From: Serinus canaria
Taxonomy: Eukaryota > Chordata > Aves > Passeriformes > Fringillidae
Length of the DNA stretch: 64,000 bases
Assembly: GCF_022539315.1 (NCBI RefSeq)
Contig: NC_066323.1
Span: forward strand, 13,505,719-13,569,718
Direction of reading: 5' to 3'
In this document: positions 15,901 through 26,110 of the stretch, in pieces
Position numbering within the stretch: the first letter of the stretch is position 1
Layout of the letters: each line of letters starts with the position of its first letter
Translations under genes and position numbers: made by a program
The notes under the pieces: generated by a model
What the model was told of the DNA's origin: nothing
Seen by the model: only the letters and a program-made list of their open reading frames with translations
Database searches by the model: none

Positions 15901-15930
15901 ATCAGTTTCATCACTGGACTTCAAAGATTA
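6951..15930. other. Non-coding DNA, no gene recognised
   Basis: Ordinary AT-rich sequence apart from the poly(A) run at 7238. A poly(T) run of 11 lies at 8200-8210 and a short CAAA microsatellite at about 10570-10588. A GC-richer, CpG-poor patch at 12420-12880 holds a 138-codon minus-strand frame (12461-12877), which I treat as chance because it shows no domain, no signal sequence and no conserved motif. The 13917-14228 minus frame and the 14041-14274 plus frame overlap on opposite strands, and neither is recognisable. Confidence 0.55.
7238..7252 (+). repeat. Poly(A) homopolymer, 15 A
   Basis: An uninterrupted run of 15 A residues follows GAGGGG. I see no coding relic or target-site duplication beside it that would mark a retrocopy tail, so it is annotated as a simple repeat. 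Confidence 0.85.
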
Positions 15931-16202
15931 CTTTAAATTTGGCATTTTTTTGTAGGCAGAACTCCAACATTAGAAGCAACGTGTCCAGACTCTGCATCAG
16001 CAGCAGGCAACAGGCTTTGCTGAAAGGTCTGGACTGGGACAACAATTCAGATGTTTTAAAAGCTTATTATCTTTCTAAAAATGAAAATAATTTATCATTT
16101 CCTTACAATTTAACCATAGTAGCTGCAGAGGAAAGATTTCAGGGTTTTTTAATTACCTTCAGCATCCAAATAGCTAGTGTTCAGATTCTATTAATCTTTT
16201 TG

Positions 16203-16272
16203 ATTAAAGCAGGTCTGCTGCTGAACAAAACTGTAAACACACCCATTGATTGCAAGATGAGTTAGTGCTAGA
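16203..16272 (-). repeat. Direct repeat copy 1 inside the coding relic
   Basis: About 70 bp closely matching 17332-17398, in the same orientation and 1129 bp away. The shared plus-strand core includes CAGGTCTRCTGCTGAAYAAA and CCATTGATTGCA. On the minus strand both copies translate in one frame to near-identical peptides: LALTHLAINGCVYSFVQQQ here and LALTRAINGHVYSFIQQ in the other copy. Weaker peptide similarity continues for about 250 bp towards lower coordinates; for example, LLPAADAESGHVASNVGVLP here aligns with LLPNIESANFNMVTCANLIL in the other copy. Confidence 0.75.
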
Positions 16273-17331
16273 TGGTTTTACAGCAAGTCTGTATGATCAC
16301 AAATTCCTTGTCAAATGCATTGGTTTTGGTCACGTTTGCATTTCCTTCAGCAGTCTTTATGAAAAGTTTACAGTCTTGTGACTCCACAGATTTAACCCAG
16401 TCATCTAACAAGGTACTCCACAAGACACCCATACCTGCATATCCCTGTTCCATAATCTCTGTTCTTATTCTAAAGCTCAGCAGTGCAGTTTACACACTGG
16501 AAATAGCAGCAAAGAGAACTTGAAGTCTGTTGGCATTTTCTTGTGGCATGCACACAGTTTTGTGTTTTATTTCATCAAGTCTCATGGGACACACAATCAA
16601 GCTGAGGCAATATTTCAGCTCAATGTCTTCAAAAGCAAGGGACTTAGGAGAAGGTTTGCTTAAAACAGTGCAAAGGCAGTAAGGAAAGAGACAGAAGAAC
16701 TGAATCAAGAACTCTGCACTGTTATTACCTAAATCCTCAACAATTTCAAAGTATACAACTACATTCTGCACATCCTAAATGATTTCGGAAATTACCTTGG
16801 ATGTAGTTTTTAGAGCCAATTTATTGAGTACCACTTCAGGGTCTAAAGTGATCTCAGAGTCCAAAACCATCTGCCTGCTTTCCTCTGATTTTGGAAAGGT
16901 TTCTGTACAATCAGATGGAGTGCAACAATCTCCATTAAACTGCTATTCATTAAAAGCTATTAAGGAACTTTTTGATGTGAATGAGAACCCACTACCAATA
17001 AAGACTTTTGGCTGTTAACGATGGAAAGTATTCTTTAGAGAGATGATCAGATTCCCTGCATGCTGTGAGAAAATATTTGGATGTGTTTTCTTATTTGAAA
17101 GCAGATGGAAGAATCAAATTAGCACAGGTTACCATGTTAAAGTTGGCAGATTCTATATTAGGCAGCAAATAGATAAATCTAGATTTGAATAAGAAAAGGA
17201 TGTAAATGGTAGACATTTATATATGTATCAAAGATTTACGAGCTGCTGCTAGAAAAATTTTCAATTCCCTTACTCTTCTTTCAAATTCCACCAAAGACCC
17301 AGTTTTATTGGTGTCTGAAATATGTGTTTTT

Positions 17332-17398
17332 ATTAAAACAGGTCTACTGCTGAATAAAACTATAAACATGTCCATTGATTGCACGAGTTAGGGCTAGA
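17332..17398 (-). repeat. Direct repeat copy 2 inside the coding relic
   Basis: Partner of 16203-16272. The differences between the two copies are mostly single substitutions plus a 3-bp deletion near GCACGAGTTAG. The spacing of 1129 bp and the protein-level match suggest an old tandem duplication of part of the pseudogene rather than a pair of terminal repeats. Confidence 0.75.
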
Positions 17399-19111
17399 CA
17401 GGTATTGCTGCTTATCCCTTTTTTATGTTGTTGAGGATACCATTTGACAGGTTTAATTGACTCTGTAGAGAGGGCAAGATCATAACCTGAAGATATAAAA
17501 GTTTATGGCATTTTATCAAAGCACAAAGAAAACCTAATTGTGTCTAAATGAGATTTAGGAAAGCAGCCTACTATTTCCCAATAAGTATTTTTGCTTTGAT
17601 CATTTGGCACACAGTCTTGAAGAATCAGCTTCTACAGTGATGCTGCTTCACAAAATGTGTTTTCCATGTAGAAGTGGATGCATCAAACCCCATAACAACT
17701 AATTTAAATATTATTTTATGTATCCCAGAACCTGAAGGTCACAGATTGTAATGTGAACTTTTGTGACAGGATCCCAAACATACACAATCCTACCAGGAGA
17801 GGACTAAAAAGTTATATGGGAAACTTTTCCCACATTGAAAACCACTGTTATATATGAAAAGAATATTCCCTCCCTCAGCATGAGTGTGAGAATAAGGCAC
17901 TTACATACTCAGAGCAAAAGATCTGCTCTGGGCTTAAAACAGCAAACATCTAATTTCTGAAATGAAATCTTTGTGCTACCATTACCACCTATCTGAAACA
18001 AGGATGTCTTTGGTTTTCCACATATAAATAATTCTCTTTGCAGTTGTTTTGCTGCAAGTAAACAAGAAAAGCACGTGGTGAATGTTAGTTCAGCATGTCC
18101 TGTGAGCACTGGCTACGGGCTCAGGCTCTGTGCTGGGTGAAAACCAAACCCCCTCAATGGAAAAGCACACCTGATCATATTCATGAATCTGAGGGATGGC
18201 AGCTTAAAATAAAGTGTGAACTCAAAGACTTTGTAGCACAAGACACCACCCCCTCAACACAAGTTTAATCAAGACACCACCCTGAATTAAACCACAACTC
18301 TGGTATGGAGGTTGGACTAAAACAAAAAGCTTTTGAATGACATGCTCCTGTGCAAAGCTTCTGTTTGAGCAGTGAACACTATCCTGCAAAAATATTTTTT
18401 TAACCAGAATATTTTCAGAACAGTTCCAGTTTAGCTGTCTTGACAGTCTACACAAGAAACCAAACAGTTTTTTTGCATCAAGTGCCACTTGTCATGATAC
18501 ATAACTCTCTTGAATATATGAGCTAAAGGAAAAGAAAGTGCTATTTTTAGGGTCTCACAGCACTTGAACCATGGGAGAATAAGTTTGGCAGGGTTTTGTA
18601 GCAGCCAAGCTACTCTCAGTGTAGGGAGGGAAGATCAATATGAAGAGAGATCCTTCTGCTTTCAGGATCAGTAAGAGTACAAAAGACAGTCACTGCTACT
18701 CAAAATTGCTGGTTCACTAAGTCCCCACTTCTCAATAATTTTACCACTAAATTTATGAGCCATATGACAGTACTCTAAATTAATTTTAGAGCAACCCATA
18801 GATGATATATAGGAGATAGAACAGCCCTACCTTGTCTCAGATGATTAATTGCCATACTTATTTTGCTACAAGAAGCAATGTTATTACTCTGAAATAATAA
18901 ACAAGGTCAATCCCATATCCATTCTCTATTGAAAACCATGCACATGATCATCACAGATGGATACTCTCCTAAACTGTAAAACTAAGCAATCACTTACAGT
19001 TTCATGTTTTGTTATATAGGTCTTTCTTTTCATCTCTCTTTAAAAACAAGCAGACAAATAGATGACAAACTAAACAACTGATTTAAAATTCATTGGCACA
19101 CAAAAGGTATC

Positions 19112-19227
19112 AGACAAAGAAACAGTTGAAAAGTTCATCCTCATTTGAAGGAAATATTTTTTAGCATAGTTGTTATTCAAATATAACCACCCTTTGTCAA
19201 GCCCAACATAGTCTGAGTGAAAAAAAC
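19112..19227. repeat. Local direct duplication, copy A
   Basis: This copy shares AGACAAAGAAACAGTTGAAA, then CCTCATTTGAAG, TTGTCAA and CCAACATA in the same order with 20819-20935, at an offset of 1707 bp. Copy A has a few small insertions and deletions relative to copy B. It could be a diverged interspersed repeat or a local segmental duplication. Confidence 0.75.
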
Positions 19228-19249
19228 CACCATCTCTTATATTCTTCTT

Positions 19250-19700
19250 TACAGCTTGGCCATTCTGACTCTGACTACAACAAGATCCTGCAGTCTGTCC
19301 CTGGCTGCTGGCTATTCCTGCTGGAATATGACTGCAAATATTTCCTGGCTGCCTCTAACCACAGGCTTTCACCTTTCCACTACAACTGCAGGCTCCAGGA
19401 ACAGGCTCTACCTCCATCAGACCAGACTGACCTCACAGATCTCCGGCAGCAGCAGCTCCCATCCTTGTTTCATTCTTCTTTGGTCTCTCTGGCTTGTTTC
19501 TTCTTCCCCAGGGCTCCTCTACCTACTCCAGGCTGGCCAACCCACCCTTTTTATCACACTCATCTTTATTAGTCACAGCTGTGACCCATTAAGGCCAAGG
19601 CCGTTCTTCTTCTTCGGTAATTAATACAGCTGTGACTTCTCAGGGCTGAGGTCACTTGTAAGCCTTTCTTCCACACCTGCACCCATCCACCCTGAAAAAT
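19250..19700. other. GC-rich island with palindromes, possibly transposon-derived
   Basis: This stretch is markedly richer in GC than its surroundings and pyrimidine-rich on the plus strand. It contains the perfect 14-bp palindrome GTCACAGCTGTGAC at 19572-19585 and a second related site, ACAGCTGTGAC, about 55 bp further on. A few CpGs remain (CTCCGGC, GGCCGTTC, TTCGGTAA). On the minus strand an AATAAA and a GATAAAAAGGG TATA-like site lie about 15 bp apart, but in the order AATAAA then TATA, the opposite of an LTR. The 135-codon plus frame at 19217-19624 reads through it without a recognisable domain. Confidence 0.4.
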
Positions 19701-19724
19701 GGAGAAAGACCTTCTCAAAAAAAA

Positions 19725-19749
19725 TTCAATTAGACTTTGCCTGAGTAAC
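19725..19749 (+). repeat. Fragment resembling a reptile/bird palindromic repeat (weak)
   Basis: TTCAAT followed by GACTTTGCCTGAGTAAC resembles one arm of a palindromic repeat that I recall from sauropsid genomes, with TTCAATGGGAGTTTTGCC followed by TGAGTAA. Only about 25 bp match and the other arm is not evident, so this is a tentative label. Confidence 0.25.
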
Positions 19750-20818
19750 ATCAAAGGTGTCATAATCATAATAAGATTTGTAACATAAACAAACATGGAT
19801 TTTAAATTTTATGTGTGCATCTGAATTGAGCAGCTGCTTATATGATATAACTTTTTAAATTAGTATAAATACAATCCCATGTGTGGACAGATGTTGATTT
19901 AACTTGGAATCAGCAAACCAATCTGTTTAGCCAAAACTCTCAGAAACACTATTTCAATTAGTGTATCCTTCAGTGTTTTCAAAACACCTGTTTTGAAAAA
20001 CATTCCAGTGCAGGGCTATACATACAGCTATAGCTATATTCTGCTCCCAAACTACTGCATTTCGTGTCCATAAAGTTGGTAACAAAAGAACACATTCCAC
20101 CTATCACTTCTAAAATAAGAATTTAAATAATACCTAACTAAGGAAAACAATTGAACCAGAAACTCACATTGAAAAATATGAGCAAAGTCAAACCCCTAGC
20201 ATACAGCACGGCTGAATCCAAATTCCACCACTCATCATCCTTAGAAATACTGTAGAGAAGCAGAATAAAATTTGCTAGTCAATAAATATTTCTCAGCATT
20301 TGAATAGATATGGAAACCACATTATCAGAATCTAAAATAACACGGGTAAAACAAAATTAATATAATAAAATTGCATTGCTTTCTTCTATGCACCTGTGAG
20401 AGGAAATTATTTTGCCATAAGACAGATGATTCTCTTAATAATTTGATAAAGGGACTTTTCCCCTCATTTTTCACCATTAATGTCACAGCATAAGTATATT
20501 ACAAAAATCTTAATTTAAAAATACTTCATCTGACATCTAAGAATGAGAAAAAAGCAATCCTATTATATTTCCTCCTTTTACTGAGAAAGTTCTCCGAGAA
20601 CTGAAAGTTCAGTTCCTTTTACAGCAGAAAGACCTCTGAGAATCAGTCCAGGGATTTAAATTTAATAGTTATACTACAACCACTATGCCTTTCACTGAAT
20701 AAGACCACACCAGAAACCAAGATATCTGACCACTTCCTTTTTCAGAAGACATCCAGCCATGAGCAGGTACAACTACAGTTAATGAAAAACAACGAACCAA
20801 AGCCAATGAAGTTATGTA

Positions 20819-20935
20819 AGACAAAGAAACAGTTGAAAAGTTTGCCCTCATTTGAAGAAAAAGCTTTTTGAGATATTTTTCATTCATATAAAGGCACCTT
20901 TTGTCAATTCCAACATATTTAGAATGAAAAAAAGA
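20819..20935. repeat. Local direct duplication, copy B
   Basis: Partner of 19112-19227. On the minus strand this copy lies within a 98-codon frame (20669-20965) containing FFHSKYVGIDKRCLYMNEKY. Copy A reads FFTQTMLGLTKGGYI in the corresponding frame before a stop. The matching peptides could reflect a former coding repeat such as a transposase, but I do not recognise the family. Confidence 0.75.
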
Positions 20936-21935
20936 TGCTAGACTGCATTTAAAATGAAATTTCATCTATTCCAATAACTTCCTACCTGAAAAGTCAAGTG
21001 TAAAAGTTTCTGGTTTGAACTGCCAGTAACCAAAAGACCTGGCCAGTTAAAACATTTTCACACAGTCCTCAGAATTTCATCTGAGCACAAGCCTTTGGCA
21101 AAGGGCATATTTCACTCTGCTGGGGTTGTGTGTAAAAGAGCAGCATCTACCTAAGGAGCAGCTGAAATTTCTCTTCATCCTACAACACAACATGCTGCTT
21201 CTTACAGATCTGATTAGAAAAATACTAGGAAATTCATTGTTCTCTTCAAAGCCTCCATAGCTATGCCATCTTCTGCTATGTGCTACCAACTGGTGTCATC
21301 AGCATGAGGCTGGGAAAGCCTGCTGGCTTGTTTGAACTCTGTTGTGGCCCTTCTGTTTTCTTTTGGGTGGCTTTCAAAAGCTCCCATCTCCTTTAGGCAA
21401 GTGCTCAGTGTTTGCAGGGCAGGAAATCCTTTTGCATCTATCCAGCACAAGCAGCAGCTGAGGGAAGCTGGATGATGGACCAGTGAAACACAGGGGTTTG
21501 TACAATGGATTCTGCATGTGGAATATTCCAAGTTGGTTTATCAAGAACCTTGGAATGTATTCTGAAGTACAGCTCTGCTCCCAAACCAAAACACACAGAG
21601 ATTCACATCCTGCTTGTTTCTACTGAGGCACTGTAGTACATTCAGGGGCAAGGCAGGGCAAAAGATATTCTATGTCTGTCTGCTTCCTCCTCATCATTCT
21701 GAATCTGACCACTGTGCCTCTCAACAGGCACATAAAAAACCAAAAAAACTGATGCCCTCAGAAGCTGCTAAAGAAAATGTGTCTCCAATGTTTTGATGTA
21801 TTTTCACTCTAAGCACAGAGTTGTTACAACAAAACCCCAAATCATCTGAATCTTTTTGTTCCCAGAAGCAGAGGTCAAAATCAAGCAGAAATGATAACAG
21901 ATGTTGACATTTTAGCATTTGGCCGTGACAAAATC

Positions 21936-21945
21936 TATATAAATA
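21936..21945 (+). promoter_or_regulatory. TATA-box-like motif
   Basis: TATATAAATA is followed by GGAGC, close to the vertebrate TATA-box consensus, in a less AT-rich local setting than most A/T runs here. A start site would fall near 21965-21970. A frame open from 21970 to 22239 (89 codons) begins there but is not recognised. A/T-rich DNA produces such motifs by chance, so transcription is unproven. Confidence 0.2.
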
Positions 21946-24900
21946 GGAGCTGAAGAAATTTAACTGGCTGTGGTGGCCCAGACAGAATCAGGAGCCAGAG
22001 CTCCTGAAGTCAAATCCTTTGAGAGGAAGGGTCTGTCCCTCCAACAAAATAAGCAAAGGCTGCAGATTGAGTTGCTGGAGATAGAGCACCAGGCCTGCAC
22101 ATTCTGGGCCTGTATTAACAGTCTCATCATACTGTGGATGTCACTGAATTTAATTAAAAGGGGTATCAGAAGTCCAGTCTATTTTTTATATTTTAAAAGC
22201 TCAGGCAATAGTGTCAAAACCCCAGAGAAGCCAAATTAGACATAAAACCCTCTTAGGTCAATGAAATCACCCAAAAGTAAATCTTGCACTTAGACTAGAT
22301 TTTAATGGATATGTTAATTCATTCAATCTGCAGCTCAGCCAGCTTACATTAAACACCATTTCCACAAGTAACAGGTTTTTTCCCTGTTAAAGAAATTATA
22401 TGCACCCCATTTAAAATAAAACTGATATGACAGGCCTTTATAGAATTAATTAATGTCACATCTTAGAGAGAAAGGTGAATGAGGGAGCATTTTAAGCCAG
22501 GAATAAAATACATATTTTGTTTCAGACAATCAGAGATGTTGTTCTATGGACCACATAACACAAACATGCAAACAGAAATTCTTAATAAGCACATAAAAAA
22601 AAAGCAAGTGTCATACCCATAACTGGACAACAACCTACTTTTGGAAAATAAATTTAAGGTAATTGGGCAAGAAACATACTTTTTTTGCACTGCTATAAGC
22701 ATTTATCTAGTTTGTGAGATATTCCAAGAGACCTTGTTCTCAAAAATGTTAGAAAACCATTCCTACTGGAATTATTTCTATTCATACACACTTAACTCAC
22801 TCAGATCATGGGCTGCACAAAGACTTTCTTTTAAACCTGAGATCTTTGTTAGTGCACACTCTGAGAGCTTTTCTCTGACAAGGCACTGATTCCTCACATG
22901 GCCAAATTTTTGGGTTGGGTTAGAAAACCTACTCTGCAGGCAGAGCACTGAACTGATTCTGTGAAAGAGCATTTATAACAGCAGTCTGTGCAAGAGTGAA
23001 AGCTCTTCACTCACACCTGCTTTGGGTTTTGGTAAAGCCAGCCCTGTTCTGACATGCTCCTGGTACCTTTGCAGATCTGCCAGGACTGTTGCCATGGCCA
23101 GGGTGCCCTCGGGGTATGTGCCTCAAGGAAGGCAAACTTCGGGGGCAGAGGTGTAATCTCCACCAGGCTGACAGACATCTTGCAGGGGAAGAAACACCTT
23201 CCAGGAACAAAAACCTTTCTGAAACAGAATTAATCATCTTTTAAACTGAATGTGGGCAGTAAGACATGGGACTGAACTCACCACTTCAGACACCTGAAAG
23301 AAAAGCCAGTTGACATCTGGGGCAATGTAAACAGTGTTAAAAAATTCTGATGCTTTCATTGATTTTTGAACCAAGCTCAAGGCACAAAAATACAGCATCC
23401 TTCTGCAGTGTGAAACTGTTTTTTTAAGTGAGGTTCATGTATAGGGATCTTTGTTCTCCCTCTTTTACCCAACAGCTGGAAGTGCAGAGCCATGAGAGTG
23501 GCGATCTGGGGCCCAAGCTGTTGTGCAAGCTGGGATGTGTGCAGCCCTGGCTGGACTGAGTAAATTCTCTAGGGAAAGCATCCAAACTGGAGGCTTTAAG
23601 ACCAGTCCAGCAATTGAACATGCCTCCTGAGGGTGCAAGTTTTTGATCTAAGAAATAATGGATTTTCTGGTATAATTTCACCAGGGTGTTCTCTTTCTCT
23701 ATTAAAACCAAAGCACAGATATTGTTTGTTCTGAAATCTCTGTGGTGAAAAAAAAAAATTCTGAAACTTCATCTCATAGGCTGTCTTTCAATGTAAGTTT
23801 ATACTGGAACGAGCTCCCCACAATTCCAAAGTTACAAACCCTATTTGCTGAAGACCAGATATCAGGGTTTTTTCTCCTCATAGAGAGAGAAAAATTAGCT
23901 TCAGATAACTGGAATAAACAGCCAGAGTTTCCCCATACATTTCTTTCTAGGGTATGGTATACAATACTAACTTTTTTAAATGTACCAGAAATGAGACCTA
24001 AAAAACAGCAGAAAATTGGCACATTTGTCTTTACAGACATAAGAACTGTACTATGATTAATCCAAACTGCTTATAGCTCTTTTTTAGCTGCTCTCTTTCA
24101 CACAGAAATATTGTGAAGCTATACCTAATCACACCTAAACAGCGTGTTGCTGTTTGTTTGGGGCTGCTGGAAAGAGAATTATGCTTGTTTTTCCAAAGGC
24201 ACTAGAGATCTTCCAATTTCAACTCATCTCTTATATTCTGCTTTTGTGGAGGTCTGTGGAGGCATTACCAGAGGGAAATAATAATGGAAATTAGAAATGA
24301 AGCAGACTGCTAAAAACAAAATTAAAGACCTCCGAGAAATTACAGTCTTCAAATTTGATTTTTTTTAAACTGACAGCCTGCTGAAACTCAGAGAAAGATA
24401 AACACATTATGTTCAACTCCTGGGTATCTGCCTTACAGTGACAAGAAAATATCCTTATTTCAATAAAATGCACTTTAGAAAAAGGGAATAAGAAACTGAA
24501 TGTAAGGATGGCTGCAAATAAAACAATTTCAAAGGCTTTGACATCAAACAGTTTATTATCATCTGCTTTATAATTGCATCTGCTAGATTTCTAATCTATC
24601 AGAAATAGAGAGATTCTGAGCTTCTCATGGGAACAGTCAGGCCTTAATGAGAAATGCAGATGTGAAAGTTAAGCTCTTGCTTATCAGGAAAGAGCGAAGG
24701 AGCGGGGGAAGGAGATGGTGATCTTGCAAGTTTGAAAAGAATTCTACTACAGAGACTTCTCTTTCCAAGTGCAAAAAAACCCAAAAATTCTGAATCAGTT
24801 TCATTAAAAAAAGAAGATCCAGTTTAAAGAGCTTTCAGTCCAATTTTAAGAAAAACTGAATGAAAAAGAAACACAAAGACAAAAACTGGCTAGTGACAAG

Positions 24901-25089
24901 AAGAAGCCTTGGCACGCTTTGCATTTAACACTGTCAAAACTATTTTAACCAGGACAGTAAGAACATGCAGCTTTACAGCAGTATCTGATAGGAATTAATG
25001 AGGTGTTTTGCATATTAATTTTCCAGGAATATGCAGAATCACCACAAGAAGAAAAATATGTGTTTGTGGTTTTAACAAGGAATAACCTG
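21946..25089. other. Non-coding DNA with possible conserved blocks
   Basis: No gene is recognised. GC-richer CpG-poor patches occur at 23010-23240 and 23440-23640. Blocks at 22290-22470 and 24520-24720 are AT-rich and low in simple repeats, with motifs such as GAATTAATTAATG and TTTATTATCATCTGC; they have the look of conserved non-coding elements, but this is an impression only. Confidence 0.45.
24520..24720. promoter_or_regulatory. Candidate conserved non-coding element
   Basis: AT-rich, non-repetitive block with TTTATTATCATCTGC, TATAATTGCATCTGC and CCTTAATGAG, followed by two CpGs in GAGCGAAGGAGCGGG. It has no open frame of note. The call rests on texture alone. Confidence 0.2.
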
Positions 25090-26110
25090 GGCTAACAGGA
25101 ACTGGCTGAAACAAGAGAGGAGAAAAAGCTTTGTAGAGGAAAGTGGCACCAAAAGCAAATACAAGAAAAGAATTTGGCATTTTCACACCCATGGACAGGT
25201 GCAGTGAATTGGTTTCTGCAATGGAGATGGAAGAGGACAGGGCCTGGATATTGCAAGTCAGAGATGAGGGGTGATATGCACAATGTGGCCTAAAGAGCCA
25301 GAACAAGGCAGGGGCTCCTGCACAGCCAAAAGGGAAATCATGAAAATGAGAACCTGGGGGACTGTGCTGAACAGACACTGGCTGTACATGGGCAGGGGGA
25401 GACAAGGACTGTGGGTCTGCCAACAGCCAGGGAGGGACAGCAGGTGACCCTGTGCTCTGGGACAGCTCTGCCAGACGTGGTGTGTGTGAGGAGAAGTGGC
25501 TGAACCTGCATGAATGAGGCTTTGAAACTAGCTCTTCTCTTTAGGGTTTCAGTGAAATCAAGAGACAGGAACTGACTCCACTGTCTGCAGATAAACACTA
25601 ATGGCACTGCTGGAGAAGCTTAGAAACACAAGATGAATTCTGGATACTTGCGTGGGCCATGAGGTTTTACTGAGCAGCATCCTCAGTGTACTGATGGTGG
25701 CAATAAAAAAATAGCAGAGAGTTTCAGGAGAATGATAAGGGAGGGAAAGTCAGGGACACAGGAGAGATTCTGAGATGAATTAGATGAAGGTCACTGGGGT
25801 ATTGGTGAGGATAAGATCAGACACTGTGCAGGCAAGAAACTTCTACATCCAGTGCCAAGAGATAAAAGGCAGAGTTGTGAGAGAGGAAGGGAAGGCAAGC
25901 CAAGGGCTGGGGTAAAGTCAGATCATTTATAGTCAGTTTTCTCAGAAAGAGCACATGAAAAGGGAGAAATGGAAAATGGATGTGATTAGAATTGAAAGGC
26001 TGTGAGAAGGAATTGTCTAATCTGCTTGAAAGAAAAGTGAGCTGTAAGACAAAGCCAGAGGACTGCATTGTTTCCCACAATAAAGGCTGGTGGGCTCGAT
26101 CTGGTAAATC
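25090..26110 (+). other. Purine-rich tract ending in a poly(A) signal
   Basis: For about 1 kb the plus strand is strongly enriched in G and A. It ends with CCCACAATAAAGG, whose AATAAA is at 26079-26084, followed by the G/T-rich GGCTGGTGGGCT. That combination resembles the 3' end of a plus-strand transcript or retroelement. The minus-strand frames 24995-25423 (142 codons) and 25817-26080 are explained by composition, since a pyrimidine-rich strand contains few stop codons. No ORF or repeat family is recognised on the plus strand. Confidence 0.35.
26079..26084 (+). terminator. Candidate polyadenylation signal AATAAA
   Basis: Canonical AATAAA with a G/T-rich stretch (GGCTGGTGGGCT) starting just after it, closing the purine-rich tract at 25090-26110. 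AATAAA is frequent by chance in AT-rich DNA; the context makes this one better than most. Confidence 0.3.

Larger units (their letters stand above)
15938..18490 (-). pseudogene. Decayed coding locus of uncertain identity, with internal duplication
   Basis: Reading the minus strand from right to left, long frames follow one another: 18488-18225 (88 codons), 18109-17714 (132 codons, stops at 17911-17909 and 17806-17804), 17631-17347 (95 codons, stop at 17505-17503), 17387-16995 (131 codons, stops at 17219-17217 and 17093-17091) and 17014-16271 (248 codons, stops at 16945, 16777 and 16492). The translations look protein-like, for example GRIVYVWDPVTK, YWEIVGCFPKSHLDTI, CLALTRAINGHVYSFIQQ, SEITLDPEVVLNKLALKTTS and WSTLLDDWVKSVESQDCKL. 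Stops occur about once per 75 codons against roughly one per 15 expected at this composition. The frame changes and stops mean it cannot encode a full protein now. No protein family is established; the motif order (an ALTR-type strand, then KTTS) only loosely recalls FANCB, a propeller protein of the Fanconi core complex, at under 0.25 likelihood. A decayed transposon ORF is the alternative. Confidence 0.5.
18491..21920. other. Non-coding DNA around the local duplication
   Basis: Apart from the duplicated copies and the GC-rich island listed separately, this is AT-rich sequence without recognisable genes. The overlapping minus frames at 21283-21589 are in a slightly GC-richer patch and show no domain. 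Confidence 0.5.

Noticed and set aside
16995..17014. FIGSG in the relic as proof of FANCB
   Set aside because: The pentapeptide is short, and the order of flanking motifs does not fully agree with my recollection of that protein, so I kept FANCB only as a weak lead.
19540..19575. Minus-strand TATA-like and AATAAA motifs as a solo LTR
   Set aside because: The motifs are in the wrong order for an LTR, and no TG...CA ends with a target-site duplication were found.
24995..25423. 142-codon minus frame, the longest in the window
   Set aside because: It lies on a pyrimidine-rich strand where stop codons are scarce; a second long frame further along the same strand has the same cause. No domain or conserved motif is visible.
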